Source: an uncultured Opitutales bacterium (lineage in GTDB: Bacteria; Verrucomicrobiota; Verrucomicrobiia; Opitutales; Seribacteraceae). Taken from it: DNA of 64,000 bases. Below are positions 54,417 to 63,950 of the stretch, piece after piece; the stretch's first letter is position 1, and every line of letters starts with the position of its first letter. The DNA lies in the NCBI GenBank assembly GCA_943789375.1, contig CALSTX010000006.1, positions 111,022 through 175,021 of the forward strand, written 5' to 3'. The translations under genes and the position numbers were made by a program. The notes beneath the pieces were generated by a model, which saw only the letters and a program-made list of their open reading frames with translations, was not told the origin of the DNA and did no database searches.

Positions 54417-55055
54417 TTATTTCAATGATTTAAATTTCTTTCTGAAATATTCGTAAGCTTCGTTTATTTCTTTCGCTTTTTTTTCAGCAATTTCCCTGAT
54501 TTCCGGCCCCATCGCGCTGACTCGGTCTGGGTGGTATTGTGCGATCTTTTGCCGGTAACTGGATTTAATTTCTGTCATATTTGATGTATCTTCCATTTCC
54601 AATATTTTTGCGAAATGAAGATCTTGTAAGGTTTGTTTGTCACCTTTATCTTCTTTTGTTTTGGTGTTTTCTTTCCTGTCGCATGCACTTTCTTTCTGCT
54701 TGGGGGAATCTACCTTTGCTGTGTTTCTTGAAGAGTTTTGGCCAGGAGACGGCTTTGGGGGTTCATCTTTAAGATCGGGGGCAGGGTTTTGTTTCGGTGG
54801 CGGTGGCTTGGATAAAAAAAAGTCTAGTTTCCAAATCATCCACCAACTTGTCAGGCATACAATGGCCCACGAAAATTTTAAAAGTATGTCAGAGATATAA
54901 TTTGGGGAAATCCCGAATGTATCCCTTATTAAGTAAGAATTATGATACAAGTTGAAAAGTGAAATGCTGGTGTATTCGGCCAAGGTTACGGAGAGCAGGA
55001 TTCCGAGCAGTCCGCCGTATAAAAGTCTATGCAAAGGGGGGATGGATCGAGACAC
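54417..55055 (-). CDS. Membrane-anchored J-domain protein
   Basis: The 212-aa protein starts at GTG, with AGGAAGG 9 nt upstream. Two membrane helices (LLYGGLLGILLSVTLAEYTS, about 10-30; FSWAIVCLTSWWMIWKLDFFL, about 60-80) come first. A Pro/Lys-rich hydrophilic linker (about 85-145) follows, and a C-terminal J-domain with the essential HPD in KIAQYHPDRVSAMG. The J-domain would face the cytoplasm if the two helices form a hairpin. It may recruit DnaK to the membrane. Not a DnaJ itself: no G/F or zinc domains. It is downstream of a possible microprotein and upstream of htpG. Confidence 0.8.
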   Translation of the reverse strand: MSRSIPPLHRLLYGGLLGILLSVTLAEYTSISLFNLYHNSYLIRDTFGISPNYISDILLKFSWAIVCLTSWWMIWKLDFFLSKPPPPKQNPAPDLKDEPPKPSPGQNSSRNTAKVDSPKQKESACDRKENTKTKEDKGDKQTLQDLHFAKILEMEDTSNMTEIKSSYRQKIAQYHPDRVSAMGPEIREIAEKKAKEINEAYEYFRKKFKSLK

Positions 55056-55058
55056 TTT

Positions 55059-55142
55059 TTAAAACCTTCCTGAACAAAGTTGGAAAAGAAATAGCATTAT
55101 GCCTCCCAAAACAATCACTACCCATCGCTTAGCCCGATTCAT
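55059..55142 (-). CDS. Possible 27-aa membrane microprotein
   Basis: A short ORF, MNRAKRWVVIVLGGIMLFL..., ends 3 nt before the J-domain gene and holds that gene's Shine-Dalgarno in its last codons. It has three positive residues and then one hydrophobic helix with a Cys near the end. It has no Shine-Dalgarno of its own and is too short for the ORF track. It may be a small membrane protein or a leader that couples translation. Low confidence. Confidence 0.3.
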   Translation of the reverse strand: MNRAKRWVVIVLGGIMLFLFQLCSGRF

Positions 55143-55227
55143 TTTTTATAATGTAATCTTAATTATTCCAACTTACAGGAAATGGGCTCGCGTCTCAACG
55201 GAAAGGGAATGGTCATCATTTTGAAAC

Positions 55228-55314
55228 TGGTGGTAGGGGTCGGATTCGAACCGACGAACGCACGAAGCGGGCGGATTTACAGTCCGCATCCTTTAGCCAC
55301 TTGGATACCCTACC
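55228..55314 (-). tRNA. tRNA-Tyr (anticodon GTA)
   Basis: The minus strand has acceptor GGTAGGG pairing with CCCTACC, the anticodon stem GCGGA/TCCGC around CTGTAAA (anticodon GTA), a long class-II variable arm, the T-arm GTCGGTTCGAATCCGAC, and an encoded ACCA end. It lies 85 nt upstream of the microprotein/J-domain gene on the same strand. Confidence 0.96.
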
Positions 55315-55428
55315 AGCCAAAAGAAATCTTTAAAAACAATTTAGGTAAAGGTGGCAAGACGATACTCTTTTTTTTGATTTCTTCTTTCAAGACTTGATCT
55401 GAAAGAAAAAAACAGAACAATTGAAGAA

Positions 55429-56016
55429 ATGGATTTATATCCCAATAAAGTCGTAGTTGGCTTAACCGGGGGTATCGCGTCAGGAAAAACTACTGTGTCA
55501 GGTCTTTTTGAAGAACAGGGATGGAATGCGATATCTACCGACAAACTAGTTTCTGACATTCTCAAGAATGATGAGTTTGTGATCGATGCGGTAAAAAATC
55601 GTTGGGAATTCAAGCAAGGAAATATTGACAAGCAGAAGATAGCTCAGATAGTATTTAACAACCCAGCGGAACGATCTTGGCTTGAAGATATGCTTCATCC
55701 TATCGTTCGTAAAAAATGGGTTTCCCTCATTCAGCAATCTTCAGTCCACTACCATGTGGTTGAACTCCCGCTGTTATTTGAAAAAAAACTAAGCTCTTAT
55801 TTCTCCAAAACATTATCTGTTTTTGCTCCAGTGAAAAATCAAATTTCTCGTTTAACCAATCGTGGACTCTCGGTTGCCGATGCTTCTTCTAGATTGTCAT
55901 CTCAAATCCCCAACCAAGAAAAAGCAAATCTTGCAGATTTTGTAATATTGGGAAACGGGTCCAAAGAATTCCTTGAAATACAGGTGTTATCGTTTATTCA
56001 AAAATTTAAATCTTAA
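55429..56016 (+). CDS. coaE: Dephospho-CoA kinase
   Basis: Last step of CoA synthesis: phosphorylates the 3'-OH of dephospho-CoA. The 195-aa P-loop kinase has GLTGGIASGKTTVSGLFEEQG, the ISTDKLVSDI acid motif and VELPLLFEKKLSSYF. NRGLSVADASSRLSSQIP is also typical (lid region). It precedes rho by 27 nt, so it may share its transcript. Normal length. Confidence 0.95.
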   Translation: MDLYPNKVVVGLTGGIASGKTTVSGLFEEQGWNAISTDKLVSDILKNDEFVIDAVKNRWEFKQGNIDKQKIAQIVFNNPAERSWLEDMLHPIVRKKWVSLIQQSSVHYHVVELPLLFEKKLSSYFSKTLSVFAPVKNQISRLTNRGLSVADASSRLSSQIPNQEKANLADFVILGNGSKEFLEIQVLSFIQKFKS

Positions 56017-56043
56017 CTTTTACTCTTTTAACCTTCTTTTACT

Positions 56044-57864
56044 ATGCCAACTAAAAAAAGTTCACCGAATTCAGAACCTTCTGACGACATGTCCAAACTC
56101 ACCAGTGAAAATCCCCAACCTGCTACGGATAAAACCAAAAAGTCTGAAGCAGGAAAAAAAGAAACGACTTCTGGAGCGGAGGATGGGCAGCTTTTTTTCA
56201 GTACGGACGGTGATGAGAATCCTACTCCCAAAGAAAATCCTTACCTTGAGGAATCTGCCCCAGAGCAAGAAAGAGGGGGGGAGCAAAAGCCAAGTAACCC
56301 CAATCAAAAAATGGCTGGGGATAATCGAAAGAAAAGTCACGGGCAAGGAGGAGGGCCAAACCACGGGGGGCATCAGAATCAAGCAGGAAAAGGAAGCAGG
56401 AAACCAAATTGGCAGGACAAAAAGAGGCCTAAGAATCGCCCTCGCCCCAAATTTAAAAAACCCAGAAAACTACCTTTCGAGGAAACTGAAGTTCGGCCTC
56501 TAGAAATTGGCTTACTCTTTGAGAATGAAAATATTAAGACGGATGAAGGGTTGGCATTACTGGCAGAGGAATTTGCGGGTAGTGGTGATGCACCCATCAT
56601 GCTTGACGACCTATTGGTACAAAATTTATTAGATCTTAAAGAAAAAGTCTCAAGTCTTCCTTTGGAGATCACTTTACCTTCGGCTCCTTTACGGGAAGAA
56701 ATTATTGATTTACTCCTCGATCGGTGCCTTGAGGACAAGCGCCCGGTTCAGGTTTCAGGGATTATTCAAGTGATGGAGGACGGGCATGGGTTTTTACTCA
56801 AGGAAAAAGAAAATTACCGCTTGAAGTCGCAATCTCCTTTTGTGCCTGCTCCACTTATCAAGAAATATGGATTAAAAACTGGACAATGTGTACAGGGTTT
56901 TCTTCGGGCTAAAATGGATGAGGCCACTTGTCCGATAATCTTGCAAGTTGATCAAGTCATGGGTGGAGATCCAGAAGCGGCAACCCGTGTGACCCCCTTT
57001 ACTGAGTTAGTTCCTTATTATCCTTTGGAGCGAATTTTCTTGGAAACGGACGAAAAAGCAGAATGGGATAATGTCTCGATGCGTGTGGTCGATTTAGTTT
57101 CTCCTATTGGCTTTGGTCAAAGGGGATTAATTGTGGCCCCGCCTCGAACTGGTAAAACTGTCCTGCAGCAAGGAATTGCCCGTGCCTTGCGGGTAAACAA
57201 CCCCAAAGCCCATTTGATTGTGTTACTTGTGGATGAGCGACCCGAGGAGGTCACTGACTTCAGGCGCCAGGTTCCAGATGCCGAGGTTATTGCTTCAACT
57301 TTTGATGAGAGTGCGGAAAGCCATGTACATGCCGCAGAGATTGTAATCGAGAAAGCACGTCGAATGGTGGAGCATGAGCAGGATGTGGTTATCCTGCTCG
57401 ATTCTATCACTCGACTGGCTCGTGCTTACAATGCGACTATGCCAAATAGTGGGAAGATTTTAAGTGGTGGGGTGGAAGCCACCGCTTTGCAACGCCCCAA
57501 ACGCTTTTTTGGTTCAGCCCGAAACATTGAAGGTGGAGGGAGTCTGACTATTTTAGGCACGGCTCTTGTTGAAACTGGCAGCAAAATGGATGAAGTGATT
57601 TTTGAAGAGTTTAAGGGAACAGGTAACATGGAACTTCATCTCGACCGAGAGCTGTCGAATAAACGAATTTTTCCCGCCCTCGATTTTGAAAAAAGCGGTA
57701 CCCGAAAAGAGGAGCTTCTTTATCACCCTGATGAGCTTACTAAAATTTACTCCTTACGAAGATCCCTTAAGGGCGTTCCGCCTGCAGAAGCGATGGAAAT
57801 GTTCATTCAGCGCGTCCGTAAAACCAAAAATAATCCAGAATTTTTAGTAGGATTGGGGAGATGA
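56044..57864 (+). CDS. rho: Transcription termination factor Rho with long N-terminal extension
   Basis: Hexameric RNA helicase that ends transcription. The 606-aa protein is far longer than the 419 aa of the E. coli protein. Residues 1-145 are low-complexity, with acidic stretches and Gln/Asn/Gly/Lys-rich segments ([18 protein letters not shown]). A Rho-N-like and RNA-binding domain follows (about 180-310), then the ATPase: Walker [48 protein letters not shown] and the Q/R loop [21 protein letters not shown]. The core is complete. The extension may aid RNA binding or phase separation, as described for some Rho proteins. Confidence 0.97.
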   Translation: MPTKKSSPNSEPSDDMSKLTSENPQPATDKTKKSEAGKKETTSGAEDGQLFFSTDGDENPTPKENPYLEESAPEQERGGEQKPSNPNQKMAGDNRKKSHGQGGGPNHGGHQNQAGKGSRKPNWQDKKRPKNRPRPKFKKPRKLPFEETEVRPLEIGLLFENENIKTDEGLALLAEEFAGSGDAPIMLDDLLVQNLLDLKEKVSSLPLEITLPSAPLREEIIDLLLDRCLEDKRPVQVSGIIQVMEDGHGFLLKEKENYRLKSQSPFVPAPLIKKYGLKTGQCVQGFLRAKMDEATCPIILQVDQVMGGDPEAATRVTPFTELVPYYPLERIFLETDEKAEWDNVSMRVVDLVSPIGFGQRGLIVAPPRTGKTVLQQGIARALRVNNPKAHLIVLLVDERPEEVTDFRRQVPDAEVIASTFDESAESHVHAAEIVIEKARRMVEHEQDVVILLDSITRLARAYNATMPNSGKILSGGVEATALQRPKRFFGSARNIEGGGSLTILGTALVETGSKMDEVIFEEFKGTGNMELHLDRELSNKRIFPALDFEKSGTRKEELLYHPDELTKIYSLRRSLKGVPPAEAMEMFIQRVRKTKNNPEFLVGLGR

Positions 57865-57917
57865 GCTTGTAACTCTTCGCTAAACTCTTCAACTTAGGGT
57901 TCTAATTTGCCTGTTTT

Positions 57918-59636
57918 ATGAACTCCACTGATGAATTCTTAATCGACGCCTTCAAGCAACAAGGTTTGATTACTGATGATATTATTTCAGAGGTGGAGGA
58001 AGGATTGTCTGCCCAGGCAGATGGGCAATTAACTGATCAAGACCAGATGCTCATGGAAGCCCTGCTTTCTCGTATCGGATTGCCCCACCAAGATGTGGTT
58101 GATTTCTTGGCCGCTGAGTTAAACATGGAGGCGGTCGATATGTCACAAATTGACCCACCAGCTGAAATTATATCTTTACTACAAGCTACTTGGGCTAGGC
58201 AGTATGAAGCTTTTCCGATTGCAGCAAGCACCACGGAGGTCGAAATCGTTTTTGGCAATCCGCTTAACGAAGACGGGTTGGAAAACCTGACACATCTATT
58301 GGGTAAAGCTATCTACCCCAAAATTGCTTACAGAGGTGATGTGCTTAAGGCAATTGATACGGCATATGGATCAGCTGAAGAACGGAAAATGGATGAGTTT
58401 TTCGAGGGCGTAGAGAGTGAAAATATTGAAATTGGGGACGGGGTCAGACCGGAAGATGTCAGCGAAGAAGACGCCCCTATCATCAAGTATGTTCATTCGG
58501 TGATTAAAGATGCATTGGAGATGCGGGCTTCAGATATTCATATGGAGCCGTTGGAGAAAAAATTTAGAATTCGTTTCCGTGTGGACGGTAGGTTGCAGGA
58601 GCAGCCTGACCCGCCTAAGCGGCTCCAACCTGCTATTATTTCAAGGACTAAGCTCATGGCGAATGTGAGTTTGGCTGAGAAAAGAGTTCCTTTAGATGGG
58701 CGTATCAATGTGAAGGTCGGAGATAAAGTAATTGATCTGCGTGTTTCTACCCTGCCTACCGTGCATGGCGAAAGCATTGTTATGCGTATATTGGATAAGG
58801 AGAGTCTTAGTTTAGGCCTTCCCCAGTTGGGTTTTTTCTCCGATGATCAAACTGTTTTTGAAAAAGTAATTAATATGCCTGACGGTATATTTTTAGTTAC
58901 GGGGCCGACAGGTTCTGGTAAATCTACGACTTTATATTCTGCGTTAAATGTAATTAACCAGTCTGATCGTAAGATTATCACAGTTGAAGATCCAGTGGAG
59001 TATGAAGTGTCTGGTATCAATCAGGTTCAGGTGAGGTCTGAGGTCGGAATGACCTTCTCTGCTGCCCTGCGTGCCATGCTCCGGCAGGCTCCAAACATTG
59101 TGATGGTCGGTGAGATTCGAGACCTGGAGACTGCGGAAATTGCGATTAATGCATCCCTTACCGGGCATATGGTTTTCAGTACCTTGCATACCAATGATGC
59201 ACCAAGTGCGGTATCTCGCTTAGTTGATATGGGGGTGAAACCCTTTTTGGTTTCTGCATCATTACGAGCTGCGCTTGCCCAAAGACTGGTACGGTCAATT
59301 TGTCAGAATTGTAAGCAACCCTATGAACCGCAAGCTAGTGAGTTATCAGTTTTGGGTATAAATGCTGAACAAGCAGCCAATGCCAGTTTCATGGAAGGGG
59401 CGGGGTGCGACAAGTGTGGAGGTAATGGATTTAGAGGTCGTAAGGGTGTGTTTGAAATTTTTACGGTCAACCAAGAGTTGGAAGAAATGATTTACCACAA
59501 TGTAAGCATTGTGGATCTGCGAAAGAAAGCCAGGGAAATGGGTATGCGCACCATGAGAGAAGATGGCTTTCGTAAGGTACTTGCCGGGGTGACTACCTTG
59601 AGCGAAGTTATGCTTGTAACCACGGAAGAGGAGTAA
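57918..59636 (+). CDS. pilB: PilB-type assembly ATPase, first of a tandem pair
   Basis: Type IV pilus-type extension motor, 572 aa, with an N-terminal MshEN/T2SSE_N-like domain (1-160), then the ATPase. Walker A is [16 protein letters not shown]; the region normally RQDPDxxMVGEIRD reads RQAPNIVMVGEIRD, so two acidic residues of the Asp box are changed while the catalytic Glu of the Walker B is kept. The His box [15 protein letters not shown] and a tetracysteine zinc site (CQNC...CDKC) are present. The next gene is a second, canonical ATPase. The altered Asp box suggests reduced or regulatory activity, which is inference. Confidence 0.9.
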   Translation: MNSTDEFLIDAFKQQGLITDDIISEVEEGLSAQADGQLTDQDQMLMEALLSRIGLPHQDVVDFLAAELNMEAVDMSQIDPPAEIISLLQATWARQYEAFPIAASTTEVEIVFGNPLNEDGLENLTHLLGKAIYPKIAYRGDVLKAIDTAYGSAEERKMDEFFEGVESENIEIGDGVRPEDVSEEDAPIIKYVHSVIKDALEMRASDIHMEPLEKKFRIRFRVDGRLQEQPDPPKRLQPAIISRTKLMANVSLAEKRVPLDGRINVKVGDKVIDLRVSTLPTVHGESIVMRILDKESLSLGLPQLGFFSDDQTVFEKVINMPDGIFLVTGPTGSGKSTTLYSALNVINQSDRKIITVEDPVEYEVSGINQVQVRSEVGMTFSAALRAMLRQAPNIVMVGEIRDLETAEIAINASLTGHMVFSTLHTNDAPSAVSRLVDMGVKPFLVSASLRAALAQRLVRSICQNCKQPYEPQASELSVLGINAEQAANASFMEGAGCDKCGGNGFRGRKGVFEIFTVNQELEEMIYHNVSIVDLRKKAREMGMRTMREDGFRKVLAGVTTLSEVMLVTTEEE

Positions 59637-59642
59637 TTGATT

Positions 59643-61337
59643 ATGTTGTATATCGATTATAATTCTACTCTTCGTGACATTTTTAATCAGGTTGAAGGTA
59701 TCTCGCAGCATGGTCTTGATGAATTATACAACCAGGAGGTTAAAGAGGGTAAAAGATCTTTTGCCGAATCTATTATTAGTTCGGGACTGGCCTCAAAGGA
59801 AGACATTTTCAGTCTTGTTTCAGAATACCTTGGTTGTGAATTGCAGGTTGGAGATGTTGGTGAAATCGATCCTGATACTTTACGGGTGATAGAGCCAGAT
59901 ATCGCAAGGCAGTATGGGATTGTACCTCTGTACTTATCGGAAGGTGGTGTCCACTTTCTTGCGTCAGACCCATTTAATTCATCGATTATTGATGATCTTA
60001 CTTTTGCATTGGATTTAGAAATTTTCCTGGTTGTTTGTGACCCGGACCATCTTAGTACACTGCTAGATCACTATTATCCTTCCGAGGAGAACTCCATTCA
60101 GGATTTACTGGGAGATGAAGGATTTGATGAATTTGAAAATTTAGACGATACCAAGGAATCTGATTTAACTCAGGCGGCTAATGAGACACCCATTATTCGG
60201 TTCGTTAATTTAGTCATACAGCAAGCCATCCGAGCCCAGGCCTCTGACATTCATTTCGAACCTTTTGAGCAAGAGTTCAGGATTCGTTATCGCGTGGATG
60301 GAGCCTTATATGAAATGTCTCCCCCTCCCAAAAGCTTGGCTTTGCCGGTTATTTCAAGAATTAAAGTAATTGCGGAGCTTAACATTGCCGAGCATCGGAT
60401 TCCTCAGGATGGAAGAATTAAGATGACCATCGAGGGCAGGGCGGTTGACTTGCGTGTTTCTACTTTGCCCACCCAGTTTGGGGAAAGTGTTGTGCTTCGG
60501 GTACTTGATAAATCTGCAGTTAATTTGGACCTGGATAGCCTGGGGTTACCGGAAAATGTAAAGACCGGCATCCGCGATGCCGTTCGCCGACCCAATGGCA
60601 TCTTCATTGTTACGGGGCCAACGGGTTCAGGGAAAACCACAACCCTCTACAGCGCGCTTAAAGAAGTAAACCAAATGCATACAAAATTACTCACGGCGGA
60701 AGATCCTGTGGAGTATGAAATTGAAGGTATAATGCAGGTTCCCGTTAACCACCAAGTAGGCCTGGACTTTTCTCGGGCACTTCGGGCATTTTTACGGCAA
60801 GATCCGGACAAAATTATGGTTGGTGAGATTCGTGACATTGAAACGGCGAGGATTGCAGTTCAGGCATCTCTTACAGGGCATGTTGTGTTGAGTACCTTAC
60901 ACACAAACGATGCCCCAGGTGCGGTTACCCGACTGGTTGATATGGGGCTACAACCTTTCTTGCTATCTGCATCCTTGGAGTTTGTTCTTGCCCAGCGTTT
61001 GGTCCGTAAAATTTGTTCAGATTGCAGGCAGGAGTTTACGCCTAAGAAAGACTTAATTGAAAACCTTGGACTTAATCCCAACGAGCTCGGAGAAAGAAAG
61101 TTTTTCTTTGGTGGTGGTTGCGATACTTGTAATCAATCTGGATACCGGGGGCGAACCGGTTTATTTGAAATGATCAAGGTAACCGACACCTTTAGGGAGA
61201 TGATCAACTCAGGAGCGGCTACCATGGTTCTTCGACAATGTGCGATCGAGCAGGGGATGAGAACCCTCCGGGAAGATGGCTTGCGTTCAGTTTTTGACGG
61301 TGAAAGTACCGTTGAGGAAGTTTTGAAATATACTTAG
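59643..61337 (+). CDS. pilB: PilB-type assembly ATPase, second of a tandem pair
   Basis: I start at the ATG at 59643, 9 nt after the GAGGAG that closes the preceding gene; the track's TTG 59637 is too close to that Shine-Dalgarno. The 564-aa protein has an N-terminal MshEN-like domain (1-160), then Walker [17 protein letters not shown], the canonical Asp box/Walker [15 protein letters not shown], the His box [15 protein letters not shown], and a tetracysteine zinc site (CSDC...CDTC). It shares its architecture and much sequence with the preceding ATPase, so it is a tandem paralogue. Likely the main pilus motor of this locus. Confidence 0.92.
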   Translation: MLYIDYNSTLRDIFNQVEGISQHGLDELYNQEVKEGKRSFAESIISSGLASKEDIFSLVSEYLGCELQVGDVGEIDPDTLRVIEPDIARQYGIVPLYLSEGGVHFLASDPFNSSIIDDLTFALDLEIFLVVCDPDHLSTLLDHYYPSEENSIQDLLGDEGFDEFENLDDTKESDLTQAANETPIIRFVNLVIQQAIRAQASDIHFEPFEQEFRIRYRVDGALYEMSPPPKSLALPVISRIKVIAELNIAEHRIPQDGRIKMTIEGRAVDLRVSTLPTQFGESVVLRVLDKSAVNLDLDSLGLPENVKTGIRDAVRRPNGIFIVTGPTGSGKTTTLYSALKEVNQMHTKLLTAEDPVEYEIEGIMQVPVNHQVGLDFSRALRAFLRQDPDKIMVGEIRDIETARIAVQASLTGHVVLSTLHTNDAPGAVTRLVDMGLQPFLLSASLEFVLAQRLVRKICSDCRQEFTPKKDLIENLGLNPNELGERKFFFGGGCDTCNQSGYRGRTGLFEMIKVTDTFREMINSGAATMVLRQCAIEQGMRTLREDGLRSVFDGESTVEEVLKYT

Positions 61338-61357
61338 AATTCAACAGGATTATAGAC

Positions 61358-62674
61358 ATGCCAATTTTTCAATATGTTGCGACAGACCAAACGGGAGCCC
61401 AAAGTCAGGGTAACTATGAAGCCGAAAATGAAGAGCAGGCCAATGCTCAACTCGCGCAATATGGACTTACCGTGACCCAACTAGTGCCTTACCAGGCTGC
61501 TCCAGAAGTCCCAAGTCCAGTGCAGCCCAAAAAGAAAGCAAAAAAGAAAAAAGAAAAGGCTCCCAAGCAAGTCAGTCCCTCCAAAAAGAAGAAGAAGGGT
61601 GGCTTGCTTGCCATGGAAATTGGGGGAGGACCCACAAGTGAAGACATTTCTATTTTTACCCGCCAAATGTCAACTCTGGTCCATGCGGGGCTACCTTTAC
61701 TTCGAAGCCTCGAGGTGATGATTAAGCAGCAGGAGAAAAAGCCAAAGTTTAAAGCTATGCTGGAAGCTATTTCTGAAAAAGTTTCTTCGGGAGGAAACCT
61801 TTCCGATGGGTTGGCGATGTATCCCAAGACCTTTGATAATCTTTATGTAAATATGGTAAAGGCAGGGGAAGCGGGGGGAGTGCTGGAGCTTGTTCTCGAC
61901 CGCCTTGCCCAGTTTCAGGAGAAATCAATACGGACGATAAAAAAGGTAAAGTCTGCCATGATTTATCCCAGTGTAATTATGTTTGTTGCCGTTGGTATCG
62001 TTACCTTGCTTATGATGGTGGTGGTTCCTCAATTCCAAACTATTTTTGAACAAATGTTGCGCGGTGCACCTTTGCCGGGTCCAACTCAAATTGTGATTGG
62101 CATTAGTGAATTATTTTCAACTCACCCCATCTTGGTGCTCGGTGGTATGGGTGGCACTGTGGGCGGGTTATTGCTGTTTAAGAAAACTAAAATGGGGGCA
62201 AAGGCATTTGACTGGCTTGGGTTAAATGTACCTGCGGTCCGTGACGTTGTGGGCAAATCCAATATTTCTCGTATTACCCGAACCTTTGGAACTTTAATGA
62301 GCAGCGGAGTTCCCATATTGCAGGCCCTTCAAATTACCCGAGATACTCTTTCCAATACCTTTTTTATCAATGCCATGGGCAATGTGCATGATTCTGTGCG
62401 CGATGGGGAAGCGATGGCTGTACAAATGGGGAGAGAAACCGTTTTTCCAACGATGGTTACCAGCATGGTTGAAATCGGGGAAGAGACCGGTGAACTGCCA
62501 GATATGTTAACCCGTATTGCAGATAATTATGACGAAGATGTGGATAATGCGGTGGCAGGTATGACTTCACTAATCGAGCCGGTAATGATCGTCTTTCTCG
62601 CAGTTGCGGTTGGCTTCATTGTGATCGCTTTGTTTTTACCCATTGTCGCAATTATTGAAACAATCGGTAAATAA
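61358..62674 (+). CDS. pilC: Type IV pilus inner-membrane platform protein PilC
   Basis: The 438-aa platform protein has two T2SSF domains. It begins PIFQYVATDQTGAQSQGNYEA, has a very basic linker (KKKAKKKKEKAPKQ, about residues 50-75), then FTRQMSTLVHAGLPLLRSLEVM and MVKAGEAGGVLELVLDRLAQF. The membrane helices include VIMFVAVGIVTLLMMVVVPQF and VMIVFLAVAVGFIVIALFLPI. The second domain has TFGTLMSSGVPILQALQ and VEIGEETGELPDMLTRI. AGGA lies 8 nt upstream of the start. Completes the pilB-pilB-pilC set; no pilin, PilT or secretin is near. Confidence 0.93.
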   Translation: MPIFQYVATDQTGAQSQGNYEAENEEQANAQLAQYGLTVTQLVPYQAAPEVPSPVQPKKKAKKKKEKAPKQVSPSKKKKKGGLLAMEIGGGPTSEDISIFTRQMSTLVHAGLPLLRSLEVMIKQQEKKPKFKAMLEAISEKVSSGGNLSDGLAMYPKTFDNLYVNMVKAGEAGGVLELVLDRLAQFQEKSIRTIKKVKSAMIYPSVIMFVAVGIVTLLMMVVVPQFQTIFEQMLRGAPLPGPTQIVIGISELFSTHPILVLGGMGGTVGGLLLFKKTKMGAKAFDWLGLNVPAVRDVVGKSNISRITRTFGTLMSSGVPILQALQITRDTLSNTFFINAMGNVHDSVRDGEAMAVQMGRETVFPTMVTSMVEIGEETGELPDMLTRIADNYDEDVDNAVAGMTSLIEPVMIVFLAVAVGFIVIALFLPIVAIIETIGK

Positions 62675-62690
62675 ATTATCTTCCCGGTTC

Positions 62691-63950
62691 CTACGGGTCG
62701 ATTTGATTTTCCTGTTGCCAAGCATCTGATCCATCCGGATCAACCTGTTGCCAAGTTTGAAGTACTTGTTTAATCGCTTTTTTGCGTGCTCCCGGTTCCA
62801 CGATCGATAAAGCCCATCCCGCGGCTCCTTCTGGGTCACGTCCACTTATTCGGTTTACAAATTCACCAACAACAGGGTCTAAGGAAGAGGAGGGGGGGAA
62901 ACTGTTCAACCATTTAGCAGTGGAAACCGGGTCTACTAATGCCCACTTGGAGGTCAGTTGTTTCATCGCGTAGCTCTGCTTTTCTTGGTCATTTATGTCA
63001 GATACCCAGCTAGAAGCGTCCTCCGGTGACTGTGATACCCATTGGGTGAGTAGATTATCCATAACCCTTTGATTGGCGGGATCTGAGGGCATAGATTCAA
63101 CCCACTGAGCAGTTCCAGTTAAATCATTACGGGCAATCCGAGCACCTACTTGACCCAGGATTGTTTCTCGCAGTCTCGGGTCACTATCGGGGAATTGATT
63201 TGCCCATTCAATGGCTTCAGCTGTGCTTTTTTTTGAATATTCTTGTGCCAAAAAAGTGGAGCTTTGCCATAAGGCGTTACCGGTAGGCAAGTCCCAGAGC
63301 ATAAGGTTCGCAGCATGCAGGTCTTTTTCTGCGACTCCTTTAATGATGCCAATAAGGTAAGGGTTGTCCTTTGGGCTTTGGGCTGGATTGTTTGCCTTAG
63401 CCCAGGCTAGGGCAGCATCGCTGTCTTGAGTTGCCCATCCTGCTAAGGCTTCAGATATACCAAACCTCCTTTCACTTTTTTCATCGAGGTTATCCTGTGC
63501 ATAACGAAGAGCTGCCTCTGGGTCGATGGCCGACCAACTCCTCATGAGTAATTTCATTTCCAAATGTCTTCCGTAGCCAGCTGGGAGTGCCTCAAATGCA
63601 CCGACGACATCTGCAATATTTGTTTGATCCATAGACCGCAAAGCATCTAGGTAAGAACCCATTCGCTCTAAAATACCTGCTCCTTTCATTATTCGGATGA
63701 GGTTTGGTGGAAGAGCAGGAGAGGTAACCTTCTTGGTTTCTGCCAGTCCATTCTGTCCCTGTTTTGAAGTGGACTTATTCGAGTTAGAAGCTGGGGCGGA
63801 GGATATTGGCCTTGGAATGTTCTTACTTAAGCCATCATACTTTTCATCAAAATGTGAATTACTGATATCCTTGCCGGTATGTATACCAAGGTAAAAAACC
63901 AACCCCAAAGACAAAGCCCAAGGTAATCCGATTTTAAAAAATACATTCAT
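62691..63950 (-). CDS. Membrane-anchored helical-repeat protein of unknown function
   Basis: The 419-aa protein has a single N-terminal signal-anchor helix (FFKIGLPWALSLGLVFYLGI), a Ser/Asn/Lys-rich linker, then about nine helical repeats of 35-45 aa with the pattern W-x-x-x-(D/S)-P-x-x-A-x-x-W. Examples are RSWSAIDPEAALRYAQ, AGWATQDSDAALAWAKA, TQWVSQSPEDASSWVSDI and SKWALVDPVSTAKWLNSF. The repeat array looks like a superhelical scaffold facing the periplasm. Stop lies 16 nt from the convergent pilC stop. I do not know the family function. Confidence 0.65.
   Translation of the reverse strand: MNVFFKIGLPWALSLGLVFYLGIHTGKDISNSHFDEKYDGLSKNIPRPISSAPASNSNKSTSKQGQNGLAETKKVTSPALPPNLIRIMKGAGILERMGSYLDALRSMDQTNIADVVGAFEALPAGYGRHLEMKLLMRSWSAIDPEAALRYAQDNLDEKSERRFGISEALAGWATQDSDAALAWAKANNPAQSPKDNPYLIGIIKGVAEKDLHAANLMLWDLPTGNALWQSSTFLAQEYSKKSTAEAIEWANQFPDSDPRLRETILGQVGARIARNDLTGTAQWVESMPSDPANQRVMDNLLTQWVSQSPEDASSWVSDINDQEKQSYAMKQLTSKWALVDPVSTAKWLNSFPPSSSLDPVVGEFVNRISGRDPEGAAGWALSIVEPGARKKAIKQVLQTWQQVDPDGSDAWQQENQIDP

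Noticed and set aside
55182-55397. 71-aa ORF containing VGFEPTNARSGRIYS
   Set aside because: It is the familiar false ORF across the antisense of tRNA-Tyr; the tRNA explains the sequence.
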